A stretch of DNA of 64,000 nt from the NCBI GenBank assembly GCA_025094145.1, contig JALLLS010000100.1, positions 48,150 through 112,149 on the forward strand. The letters are read 5' to 3'. Under the pieces are notes generated by a model. That model made no database searches. It was not told the origin of the DNA and was given only the letters and a program-made list of their open reading frames with translations. The DNA comes from Spinellus fusiger. Lineage: Eukaryota; Mucoromycota; Mucoromycetes; Mucorales; Phycomycetaceae. Every line of letters begins with the position of its first letter. The first letter of the stretch is position 1. This document shows, piece after piece, positions 1 to 11,448 of this stretch. The position numbers were made by a program, and so were the translations under genes.

Positions 1-480
1 AGATGTTAGAGAATGATGCAAGGCTGCTCATATCATACCTGCAACCAAATGGGGGAAAGATAGCATAATGATCTGGAGATGTTTCTGGGCAGGTGGATTT
101 GGGCCTTTTGGTCTTTATTGATGGCAAGAAAATTTCTACCATGGTTCATTGAATTGAATGAGAAAGAAGATAGAGACTTTATATTCCAAGAAGATAGGGC
201 TAGCCGCCCCACAGGTGGCTATACAACATAGTAAAAAGAGAGATTCAAATTAGGATTCTTTGATTATTGGCCCACTCAAAACCCTGATCTCAACCCCATT
301 GAACACGTCTGGTGGGCCTTGGAAAGACGAATTGATGAAAGAAGGGTATTTATTACCAATGTTGAAAGTTTGAAGGCTCTAATTGCAGAAGAGTGGGAGA
401 GAGTTGGTGTTGAGCTTACACAACAATAAAGTCAAAGTATGACTGACAGATGCCAGGCAGCCATTCATACCAAAAGTGGC
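1..480 (+). pseudogene. Tc1/mariner-type transposase relic (C-terminal part)
   Basis: Broken reading frames recover the C-terminal half of a Tc1-type DDE transposase. Near 70-125 a segment reads SIMIWRCFWAGGFGPFG. Around 130-215 a QEDRA-like segment stands where the second catalytic Asp belongs. At 258-330 a segment reads WPTQNPDLNPIEHVWW, and the relic ends around 440-480 with a SMTDRCQAAI-like tail. Several stops and frame changes make it inactive. It is cut by the left window edge. It matches, at protein level, the relic at 16386-17383, so the two are copies of one family. Confidence 0.85.
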
Positions 481-1601
481 CTAAAAAATATTAAATAAAA
501 ACTTTTATTTATATAATAATATAAACTAACTTTATGTTGAATGTGAGGTTATTAGTATATGTTTTGAGGTCGTAGCCTTTGCATGAATAAAGCATATTCT
601 TTCTCAGGATTTCAAAAAAGAATAATCGTACCCTTTCTAATGTTGTATGACTGTATTTCTATTAAGAAATACACTTAGGCAATGGCTATAGCCATAATAT
701 AGTATTAGCTATATCATTATTATTGTCGTCTTTGGCTTTAACCAAAGGAAATCCGGACAGTTCAAAGAGTAAACAAAGTCTGATATTTATTAATGGGTCT
801 TTCAAACTTCTTTTATACTTTTCTAATTGATACTATCTACTAATAAAAGCTATGGAAAGCCTCCTCTTGATAGAGTATCATCCCTTAGATATACGCCTTG
901 CTAACTAACTCATCTTCTACCACGGGGTCCCGTTTAGGCAGTTTGTGTTTTTATTGACTGGTATGATCGATAATTCTATTTATGGAAAGTGATTATCCGA
1001 CACTATAAACAAAATATATTTCACTGATAGTATAATTTGATAGTGAGGCATTCTATAAAAAGAAATAATAAATTGAATGCCCTCAAACCTTTAGTTTTAA
1101 ACACAGTTACATATAAGGGAATTATTCACATTCTTTAAATGGAATGCATGTTACCGATTAGAGACCAGAAAAATCTCCTGGTGTGTATATGTAAAGGGAA
1201 GGTCATGTCACTGCTTAAAATCCAGAAGAATCCTTGGGTGTGTATCCAACTTTATAGCGTTTAATTGTAAAGTCAACAGCTATTGCTAAAGTAGGCAAGT
1301 AGAGTTTGAAATAGCTCATTTAGACATCGAAAAGGACTTTTCAAACACAGTATCCAATAAAAGAACTATTATAATTCTATAGTCCGTTTATTTCCTTATA
1401 TATACCAAAAATCTCCTGGTGTGTAGAGAAAACGCCCTAGAAATAAAAAATATTTTAAAAAAGTAGACTCAATGTTTGACAATTGGTTGCGGGGTTTCCA
1501 CAACGGGTTCGGATGAAAGATCACAAAATGCCCTTGTCGCTCTACTCATTCTTTCCCCATTTCTGTCCCCTTTGCCTCGCCCTTGTTTTCTTCGTTCCTT
1601 T
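481..1601. other. Intergenic repeat debris upstream of the MAPK gene
   Basis: About 1.1 kb of AT-rich DNA with no supportable gene. The segment around 1005-1190 resembles 10855-10985 (shared blocks near ATAAACAA, GATAGTGAGGCATTC and TTTAGTTTTAAA). Three copies of a CTCCTGGTGTGTA-like motif lie at 1175-1187, 1230-1244 (degenerate) and 1413-1425. A weak ORF covering 1476-1601 continues in frame into the MAPK start and is more likely 5' leader. Confidence 0.6.
1175..1425 (+). repeat. Three copies of the CTCCTGGTGTGTA motif
   Basis: Copies at 1175-1187 and 1413-1425 are exact for CTCCTGGTGTGTA; the copy at 1230-1244 is degenerate. Upstream bases are also partly shared (CAGAAAAAT or CAAAAAT). Further copies lie at 9527, 10068, 10973 and 42412. 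Every copy ends in TA, as expected if these are inverted-repeat ends of a TA-targeting element; that identity is an inference. Confidence 0.6.
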
Positions 1602-3357
<1,756 letters not shown>

Positions 3358-3538
3358 ACGACTCTCTCCCATTCTCTCTCATTCTCTCTTTCTAAAAGTG
3401 CATCGTCATGATACTAGGCCTATGCCCCAAGTGATTGGCCTATGTTTGTAAAACCGATTCTGGCTCATTTGTCTATTCACCTGATTTCCTATTTATTTTT
3501 TGTCCATATTTTATTACAAGCGAAAGAAGAGCGATGTT

Positions 3539-5401
3539 ATGAGTCAGTTTGGGTCATCTCACACTTTGCTCCTTCCCATGGAGCAGTCCAAGGAAATGTT
3601 GCCTATGTATGCCACATCTCCCTCTTCTCCTTCTCCCTCTTCTCCTCCCTCTTCTATAGCAGCAGCAGCCCTGTTATCTGATTCTCTCTTTCCACCCCGT
3701 CAGAAGCAGCAGAACGACACTGCCCACCCACCCACCAAAGACCCTCTTGCCACACAAATATGGAGACTGTATACCAAGGCCAAGGACGCACTTCCCAATG
3801 GTTCGCGTCTTGAGAACCTCACCTGGCGCATGATGGCCATGACACTGAAGAGAACAGAAAGAGGTCTGAGTAAGAAAGTGGAAGTGTGTGGCATGAGACC
3901 AAGGGCTTCTTCATTACCTCCAACAGATCAAGAGAGAGAGAAGAGAGTGTCTTTTTCTTCTTCTCCTCCTCCTTCTCCTCCTCCTCCTCCTCCTCTTCAT
4001 ACACAGACCTCCTTCTGCCTATCCACGTCAGAACACCCTTCTATACAGTCCACACCCTACTTCTCTTATGGCACACCCAGTATCACTATCCCTGTAGACT
4101 CCAGTGACTGCAGTGATCCTGGTGACTGTGGTGACCCTGTGGATTCTGATATGGACTATCAGCCTCGTTGTTTTCCATTATCAACAGCAACAGCAATAGC
4201 AACAGCAACAGCAACAGCAGCAGCACCCACAACAACACCCACAACAACACCCACAGCAGCAGCACCCAGGAATGAGCCTACAGCCCATGCAGGATCCCTT
4301 AGCTTTGAAGAATTACTTACCCTGTACCATCAACAGAGTCCACCAAGACACCATCCCATGCCTATAGATACTAACAAAGCGACAGTAGCAGACACCCTTC
4401 AGAAGAGAGCAGAGGGAGGTCCCTTTTGCTCTATAGGCAAGAGAGGGACCTTTAGAGTGACTTCCTCCATCGTAACAGATGCACCAATAACACCAATAAC
4501 ACCAGCAGAAACAACAGAGACTGTCGACATGAAGAAGGATCAGAATCTCCGTTGCAACAATTGCTCCACTACCACCACGCCCCTTTGGCGGCGCAGTCCA
4601 GAAGGAAGTTCACTCTGCAATGCCTGTGGACTATTTCTTAAGCTGCATGGTGTGGTGCGTCCACTGAGCTTGAAAACAGATGTAATTAAGAAGCGCAACC
4701 GAAGTAGCAATGCCACAGGAATAAGCACAGGCACTGCAGTCCACAGTAAAGGGGCAAAGGGAAAGGCACCGGCATTTATGCAGGCCATGTATCCTCTAGG
4801 CTATTCTTCAGGCCCCTCCTCAGGATCTGTTGTGGGTGCTATGAATTCATCCAAGCTGGAGATGATGCACCATAGTCTCCACACATTACAAACAACAACC
4901 ACACCCACCCCACCCCATATGACAAGCGGGGGTGGTTCGGGAGGAAGACCTCTTGCTGTTTCCTCTCTTCAATGGGCCAATGAAACAGCCAGTAAGCGAC
5001 AGAGACGCCAGTCCCTTGCAGATAGAAAGCAGTCAGCAGCCGCCCCAGATCCACCCACTCCACCCACCCAATCTACTGCCATGGTCCCTGCTTCTTCACC
5101 AGATCCGTCCATGATAAGAGATGGCCTTAGTAAATTACTGCTGCCAAAACACTTTTCTCCTACATCTCCTACATCTCCTCGGCCCCCTGTCCCCTTTGTC
5201 TCTGATCGCACCATGAATATGTCTCTTTTCGCCAACCCACCCACATCTCACTGGGAGACCTCTTCTTCTTCTTTGTCCTCTCTTCACCCTTACAGCCACA
5301 GCACAGCCACAGCCACAGCCACAGCCACAGCCACCGCCACTCTATTCCATTCCCCACTGAGCCCACATTGGGTCTGTCTTTTCCTCTCCATCTCACACTA
5401 G
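3539..5401 (+). CDS. AreA-like GATA zinc-finger transcription factor
   Basis: Nuclear DNA-binding regulator. Residues about 72-102 carry an AreA-type N-terminal domain (DUF1752) containing [15 protein letters not shown] and [12 protein letters not shown]. Residues about 335-385 carry one GATA finger, CX2CX17CX2C (CNNC...CNAC), followed by a basic tail with KKRNR. This pairing is typical of nitrogen-regulatory AreA/Nit2/Gaf1 factors; the nitrogen role is inferred. The rest is Ser/Pro/Thr-rich with CAG- and ACA-coded tracts. Start chosen at the ATG giving MSQFGSSHT; an upstream exon cannot be excluded. As written the protein is 620 aa and stops at 5401, just after an ACAGCC hexamer tract. Another frame stays open to 5586 with plausible coding sequence, so the true C-terminus may differ. 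Confidence 0.9.
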   Translation: MSQFGSSHTLLLPMEQSKEMLPMYATSPSSPSPSSPPSSIAAAALLSDSLFPPRQKQQNDTAHPPTKDPLATQIWRLYTKAKDALPNGSRLENLTWRMMAMTLKRTERGLSKKVEVCGMRPRASSLPPTDQEREKRVSFSSSPPPSPPPPPPLHTQTSFCLSTSEHPSIQSTPYFSYGTPSITIPVDSSDCSDPGDCGDPVDSDMDYQPRCFPLSTATAIATATATAAAPTTTPTTTPTAAAPRNEPTAHAGSLSFEELLTLYHQQSPPRHHPMPIDTNKATVADTLQKRAEGGPFCSIGKRGTFRVTSSIVTDAPITPITPAETTETVDMKKDQNLRCNNCSTTTTPLWRRSPEGSSLCNACGLFLKLHGVVRPLSLKTDVIKKRNRSSNATGISTGTAVHSKGAKGKAPAFMQAMYPLGYSSGPSSGSVVGAMNSSKLEMMHHSLHTLQTTTTPTPPHMTSGGGSGGRPLAVSSLQWANETASKRQRRQSLADRKQSAAAPDPPTPPTQSTAMVPASSPDPSMIRDGLSKLLLPKHFSPTSPTSPRPPVPFVSDRTMNMSLFANPPTSHWETSSSSLSSLHPYSHSTATATATATATATLFHSPLSPHWVCLFLSISH

Positions 5402-5713
5402 AGCAACTCCAACAATGGATGCTGCTGGAACAACCTACACCACAGATCGTCTCCTTGTCAGTCACATCGCCCAGTGCAAGTCAGTCACTGCAGTCGAGTC
5501 CACCAGTACAGCCTATGGAGTATGATCCTTCACTTACTTCCTGTCTGAATCCTATGCCTCCTTCATGGCATCCCCAGGGACATTGAGTTGAGGTTTTCTT
5601 TAGCAGATCAATTCCCTGTTCAACTCCATCCTACTCTCTTCATCCCTTACTGTAATTTCCTACTGCTTTTATCTCTTTATATTTTTCATGTACATGTCTC
5701 TGTTTACACTCTA

Positions 5714-5778
5714 CTATTAGTGTTATTATTATTGTTAGTGTTAGTGTTATTATTATTATTATTGTTAGTGTTAGTGTT

Positions 5779-5859
<81 letters not shown>

Positions 5860-5993
5860 ATTATTATTACTATTACTATTATTATTATTATTATTACTAT
5901 TACTATTACTATTATTATTATTATTACTATTATTATTATTATTACTATTACTATTACTATTACTATTATTATTACTATTACTATTATTATTAC

Positions 5994-6056
<63 letters not shown>

Positions 6057-6086
6057 TGTTGGTGTTGTTGGTGTTATTACTAGTAC
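5714..6086. repeat. Long TTA/TTG trinucleotide microsatellite
   Basis: About 370 bp of almost uninterrupted TTA, TTG/GTT and CTA triplets, organised in blocks: GTTAGT-rich, pure TTA, a run of about 14 GTT, then TTA/CTA mixtures. It lies about 130 bp after the end of the GATA frame that stays open to 5586. Poly-Leu, poly-Ile and poly-Asn translations on both strands are by-products. Confidence 0.95.
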
Positions 6087-6284
6087 AATGACTACTACCA
6101 CTAGCACTCAAGTTTCTTTTCTTTTGATAAAGGCTACGCTCTTCTATTTTCATCTCTCTCTTCTAAATTATTCACTATTGAATTTGTCCTATAATTATCT
6201 GTTATTATCACTGGTATGGATTCAGCTGGCTTCCATTCCCATCCTTTTCCATCTTTTTCCATCTTTTTGTTTATTGTTTACCTC

Positions 6285-8628
6285 ATGAGCACAAGGATAA
6301 AGAGACAACACAACTGGCTCTACACAGCTACCTTTGATCCAAACAACCCTTTAATCACTTATCCTTACAATGAGGCATTTCTTCCTGTCATAGCCAGAAA
6401 GAGACTCATCCTATTATTGAGTCAACGTCATTACCCAGAAGCACTGACGCTTCTCATGTCAGTGATAAAGAACTTTAACCTAAAGACATCGGCCTACTGG
6501 AGGGTGTGTTGTTGTTGTTGTTATGATTAACATCCTCATGCTCCTCATGTCTCTGTTTGCAGGTGGGAGCAGCTATTGTTCGTCACTTGGATCCAGAAGG
6601 ACTCGGCGACTATCTTCATTCTGCTCTTGTGTCTTCTGTAGACGTATCTGTAAGCCTCATTCTGTCATTCATTCTTTCTTTCTTTCTTGTTATGTTGTTG
6701 GTGTAGCTAAGCTGTTCTTCTGTGCCTTGAAGGGAACGGACATTTTCTGTGCATGGGTGAACCAACTACTGAGTGAGAAGAGAGTCGGGGAGGTGATGGA
6801 AGAACTTGATCTGTAAGCTCAAAGATAGGCAGATGGATAGGTAGACATTTCTATGTATAAAAAGAGAACAGAGAAGAGGGAATAAGAAAGAGAACAGCCA
6901 AACCCACTCAGGTATCTTTTCTTCTTCTTTCTTTCTTTCTTTTTTTTCTTTATAGCCGTATGGATAGACCTGTGTACAAAAAAGTCCCTGAACTGTCCAG
7001 AATATATGCCATGTTAAAGTACTCGGCGTGGGAGGAGAGTCGACAGGCAATGGGGGATATGGACAGTGACAGTGATAATGAGAACATCACATCCTCCTCC
7101 TCCAAAGAAAAGGCACACAGGATCTATTCTGCAGCCCGCAAGACCCTTTTTATTGTAGAAGGCGCTGCACATCTTATTCCTGGAGATTCACAATTAAGAG
7201 GGGCACAATTGGAGGTAGACCTATCATAGACACGACAAGAGATCAACTCCATGGCATGAGGGAGGGAGTGTGTGTGTGTGTGCGTGTGTGTGTATGTGTG
7301 TGTTGATGTGTGGTACTGTAGCTGTTGACGTATCTTGGGTATCGCAGAAAGATAAGAGAAACATTGAAGCATGTACAGGAATACGCTACTATAAGAAGAG
7401 ATCCCAGTCAAATGGCGTAAGATCCTCTCCTCCCATGCCAACGATACAACCCGCTTACTTTGTTTCTGTAGGATTGTCCTGCATTACTGGCCCTCTTATG
7501 CTGTAGGATCCAAGAATTGGAGAGATGCAGCATTCCAGCTGTGTTCCTGGGATCCACTGGCCAGTCCAAAAGTAGCACTCGAGCCTCTTCTTAATTCTCT
7601 TAAACAAATGCTACTGGGTGCAGGTCCCTTCACTGAGCAGAAGAAATCTGTGGTGAGCATGGGCTACAAGGGACTGGACATGTACATAACATCCACAAGT
7701 AAGTCATAGGAAAGAAAAGAAAACAGAAAGGGGAGGGCTCGAAAAGAACACTGCACAGACTGATGCCTTTCTGTGTGTGTCTATGAACAGAACAAGACTC
7801 TTCTACCATGTCAGCAAATACTCTTTCTAGTGCCCAGAAATCATGCTACAAGGAAACCATTGCCTGGGTTGTCTCTGTTCATCTGATACTGGATCGACTG
7901 ACAGCAGGAGCCTTGGACCACTGGACACTAAACACAGCCCTTCCACTCTTTGAGTTCTACCTGTAAATACATGAGCCTAGGATGAGTTATTGGTGGACGA
8001 GGCCTGTTGAGACTGTAAGAAAAGGAACTGACCTTGTTTATTGTTTATTGTTTTTGTTTTTGTTTTTGTTTTGGGGAGGGGATTTTTACATAGAGTAATG
8101 AAAAAACACCCTCGCTACATTCGGAATCCCTACATGATGAAGACCGCCTTGGACCAAATCTGTCGTCGCGATCTACAGGGTCCCCTACAACGCCTTATGG
8201 AGAAGTGTGAGCAGACAGCAACACCCCATGCAAGACAAAAAAAGGAGACACTCCGGCGCCTACAGGACATGTGCTCACTGTTTGAATGGCATCATGCAGA
8301 CAGGGACATGGAGGAGAACATCTTCTCTATCAAAGAGCATCATGCTGAGGACAAGGAGCCCCTGCTACCTTTTCTAGGCTCCAGGCTGAGAAGATCTGCC
8401 GACCATGCAAGAAAGGACATGGATAAATCACGACTGCCCAGGAAGATGGTGACCTTTATAAAGAGAAAGAAGCGGGCCATTGCAGCAGAAAGACGATTCA
8501 AGGTGGCTTTGGGGAGGGAGATGTTGAAGAGACTGGCCGTGACGAAGAGTCGAGTGTACAATGGCTCCTTTCTCAGTCTAAATGGAAAAGATACTGAGGA
8601 TCCTGTGAAAACAGTGGATCTGCCTTGA
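6285..8628 (+). CDS. Probable TAF1A/Rrn11-like RNA polymerase I initiation factor subunit, 557 aa, 8 exons
   Basis: Exons 6285-6503, 6563-6649, 6733-6812, 6956-7214, 7322-7416, 7472-7698, 7791-7962 and 8094-8628 sum to 558 codons with stop. The protein is helical and repeat-like. An N-terminal segment (RHYPEALTLLMSVIKNF, then AYWRVGAAIVRHLDPEGLG) resembles the first repeat of Rrn11/TAF1A, where a W-x-G-x-E-I-L signature is usual. A later block reads LHYWPSYAVGSKNWRDAA. The last exon is very basic (PRKMVTFIKRKKRA). Family members join TBP at the rDNA promoter in the nucleolus. The assignment rests on remembered motif resemblance and is tentative. An in-frame ATG at 6216 would add 23 residues. 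Exon 5 was placed at 7322 because that frame alone joins both neighbours. Confidence 0.5.
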
Positions 8629-8878
8629 TTCTGATTAACAAGAGGTGTGTTTCTTCTTCTTTCTTTTAATTATATATTAATATATATATATTAATATATT
8701 TATTTATTTATAAAATGTCACTTTTGTCATGGAAAGTAGTCCATATTTCCTTCTACTGCTAGCTCCTTAATACATAGAGACTGTCTTTATTTATTGGCAC
8801 AGACCGTAGATCACATGACAAGGGCAGACACCCTTTATTCCATCGTCCCTTTTCTTTTACTTAAGCATCCTTATCCAC
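8629..8878. other. Short AT-rich spacer
   Basis: Contains alternating TATATTAA repeats at about 8667-8710 and a short upstream ORF at 8816-8917, starting ATGACAAGGGCAG, that overlaps the next gene's start in another frame. Its role is unknown. Confidence 0.4.
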
Positions 8879-9331
8879 ATGCCTGCTGCAGGACATACAC
8901 TGCAGAACCCTCTTCTTAACTCTGTAATGGGACTGCAGGATAACACTAACATCAAAGGCAGCATTCCTTATCTAGCCAAGATGGTCCAGTGGGTGGAGAA
9001 CCAGTCTATTACAAAAGTAGTCGATGCTGATGAGGCTCAACGTTCTCTCTATCAGAAACAAACACTCCAACTCAGTCTATTAAAGGCAGATGCCCATGCC
9101 CAATTGGCAGATGCTTTTTTCAAAGCAAAGAATCATGTTCAGTGCGAGGCGTCTCTTACCTTCTCCATCAAGATATGGGAAAGACTCATGAAGCAAAAGG
9201 AATCCCCACAAGAAATCCCTCTTCTTCTTTCCAATGCCTATGACCAGCTGAAAGAGTGCTATGAGGTGCTTGGAAAGACCTCCATGGCATGTCATATTGA
9301 AACACGTAAAATAAAGCTGTTGGCGTCCTAA
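8879..9331 (+). CDS. Small helical protein of unknown function, 150 aa
   Basis: A single-exon open frame from ATG to TAA. I do not recognise the family. The protein looks all-helical with TPR-like spacing: LKADAHAQLADAFFKAKNH, then ASLTFSIKIWERLM, then LLLSNAYDQLKECYEVLGK. There is no signal peptide, membrane segment or Cys cluster. Codon use and GC resemble the neighbouring gene rather than the AT-rich spacers. It follows the 3' end of the TAF1A-like gene by 250 bp on the same strand. It could be a complete small protein or the last exon of a gene whose upstream exons I cannot see. Confidence 0.55.
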   Translation: MPAAGHTLQNPLLNSVMGLQDNTNIKGSIPYLAKMVQWVENQSITKVVDADEAQRSLYQKQTLQLSLLKADAHAQLADAFFKAKNHVQCEASLTFSIKIWERLMKQKESPQEIPLLLSNAYDQLKECYEVLGKTSMACHIETRKIKLLAS

Positions 9332-9435
9332 TGTTTTCTTTCTCTTTCTCTTGGGTGCTATCAACATGTCAAGTGTTCCTGATGTAGTATCTGTCTATCT
9401 ACCTCGTACTGCAATGGGCTCTCTATTACAGATAC

Positions 9436-9690
9436 ATGACGATAGGGGCTCTGTTTTTATTGCCTTGGTTACTCATAGCCATTTGTCTGACTTTAGAACT
9501 TTTTTTTCTTCTGTTACTTCACTCTATACACACCAGGAGGGGGATAAAAAAAGGTGTGTTGAGCGGGAACGCCAACGCCGCCATAGAGTGCAAAGACTCC
9601 TGCAGCAACAGACGCTGTATCCTCACTTCTCCTCCGATCTCTCCTCTACCACCCATTCTTAACCCGTTTAGCAAAGCCATAATCTGCTAA
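9436..9690 (+). CDS. Possible small membrane-anchored ORF (doubtful)
   Basis: An open frame of 84 codons starting MTIGALFLLPWLLIAICLTL, strongly hydrophobic through about residue 30, then basic and Cys-containing. The C-terminal half is read out of a dispersed repeat and passes through the TACACACCAGGAG motif at 9527. The frame may therefore be a chance fusion of host sequence with repeat DNA. An alternative overlapping frame begins MSSVPDVVSVYLP at 9366. Confidence 0.2.
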   Translation: MTIGALFLLPWLLIAICLTLELFFLLLLHSIHTRRGIKKGVLSGNANAAIECKDSCSNRRCILTSPPISPLPPILNPFSKAIIC

Positions 9691-10067
9691 TGTAATTGCT
9701 ACATATATTCTCAGGATTGTCCGAGTTGCTCTAAGTATCCCTTGTTGGATTTCGAATTGCCACAGGATGACGGTTATCTTTTTGGTGTCCTGGTTTCCTT
9801 GCTGACTTTATGGCCTTTTGGATGTCTATTCATAATTCCCATTTTACCATCATTACCCACTTTTCATCATTTTTCATCATTTTTCCCTCATTGAGGTTTT
9901 ATATTCTCTTTTCTTTCCGTCTCTTCTCTCTTTGCATTGTTTTTTTCACTTATGTATTTGAAGTGTTTCAATGTTTATTCTTATTTTTCAAACGATCTCA
10001 TAGGGTGGCTAACATGCCCAATGCGCGAATAGCAACCAACACCCAAAAATAAAAATACTTTGAACTA
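9553..10067 (+). repeat. Dispersed repeat, copy 1 (inverted copy at 57000-57482)
   Basis: Near-identical stretches to the reverse complement of 57000-57482 include GTGTGTTGAGCGGGAAC, CAACGCCGCCATAGAGTG, ATGACGGTTATCTTTTTGG, CTATTCGCGNATTGGGC and TTCAAAGTATTTTT. Similarity stops at both ends next to TACACACCAGGAG motifs (9527-9539 and 10068-10080). This copy has stops and gaps in the frame that is open in copy 2, so it is the more decayed one. The family was not recognised. Confidence 0.85.
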
Positions 10068-10985
10068 TACACACCAGGAGGTCTTTAGGATATAAAAGGA
10101 AATATCGAAATACAATTGTTTAAGAAATGACAAGTCGATTTGAGGAGCAAAAATAAATTATGTATTCATGTTAGTTCTTAAATAAAGATTATTATGTAGA
10201 TTTACCTGTAAATATCTGAACCCCAAAGGAAACCACTTTCGATGTGGCGATATATAATATAATATGAATAAGAATATCTATTCTTATGTGGCTGTATAGA
10301 TACCCTTTGATGCATTCACATCTCTGTTCTAAACAATTCCGCAACTTTGGCAAGCGCGGATATTGTTGAAATTCACTAATACCTCAGTGAGGATATTTGT
10401 GTTATAAGTGTGGCAGATCTTGAGAACAAAAATAAGAGTAACTGTTAGAAGAGCTTTTCATCTGGGCTTGAGCTCATTGTAATCCATAAGACATAGTACT
10501 GACTCTTCTTCTAATAGATAACATATGACTTATTATTCTCAAGACAAACACTAAGTACAAGGTAAGTTTACTATCTCTCTTGATTGAATTATTACTAATA
10601 CACTCTTCTGTTATTAGATAGGTTAAGACTCTTCTCAAGTCAGTTTCAGGTGGTCTTCTTCCTTCTATACTAAGGTGTCTAGGCTGTCTAGGGTATACTC
10701 CTGAGCATAGTTATCTATCTTCCAATATTAAAGGATAAGGCTTCTAGAGTATAGATTCTATTGCTATGAAGGAATATACCTAGAACAGCAGTAGCTATAG
10801 TAATAGTATATTATTAGCTACAGTATTATTAGCTATATTATTATAATAAACAATTTTATTCATAAACAATATTTTTATTGATAATACAATTCGATATTGA
10901 GGTATTCCATAAAAGGTAAGATATTTTCAGTTTTAAAAGGCGAAGATATCATCGCTTAAAGGCCAGAAATATCTCCTAGTGTGTA
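10068..10985. repeat. Facing pair of TACACACCAGGAG motifs
   Basis: TACACACCAGGAG at 10068-10080 and the reverse complement with one change (CTCCTAGTGTGTA) at 10973-10985 form an inverted pair about 920 bp apart. Together with the copy at 9527-9539 they frame repeat DNA. Whether 10068-10985 is one decayed non-autonomous element is uncertain. Confidence 0.4.
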
Positions 10986-11448
10986 GCTTGTCTCTTTTCT
11001 GAGAATTAAAAATACTCCCGTGACTTGTGTTTCCTTAAGTCATGGAAGAAGCAGTCATAGAAGAGGGTGAGTTTTTGACAGCAGAAATGATTTCCAGCAA
11101 GAAGCAGTCCAAGGACACTGCAAAGTCTTGAAGTAAGAAAAAAAAAATAAAAATATTCTTCTTCCAACCACTCCAAGGCTCATTGGACAGTTTGTTTGAT
11201 TTTCTTCCGGCTCTCTTTTGTCCTTGTTCCATTCCTATCCCCTGTAAATATACCTCTGCGTCCTTGTAGTATTTACCTACCAACAAGCCCACCTCTTCTT
11301 TCTATTTTATAAATATACATACCTTATTATTATATATAGAGATATATAGAGATATATATATATATACACACACACACTATATATAGTTTTTTTTTAAAAA
11401 AAAAAAAACTCCAGTGTCCTTTTATTGTTCACTCCTTTGGCACTGATC

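Larger units (their letters stand above)
9332..11448. other. Repeat-rich intergenic region before the mtRNA polymerase gene
   Basis: Apart from the doubtful ORF at 9436 I see no gene. It contains the dispersed repeat 9553-10067 flanked by two same-orientation TACACACCAGGAG motifs, another inverted motif at 10973, and AT-rich DNA. The part around 10855-10985 resembles 1005-1190. A short TATA/CACA run at about 11328-11380 and a T7/A14 tract at about 11387-11407 lie just upstream of the polymerase start. Confidence 0.6.

Noticed and set aside
5588..6153. Poly-Leu, poly-Ile and poly-Asn open frames on both strands
   Set aside because: They are translations of the triplet microsatellite, with no unique sequence and no splice context.
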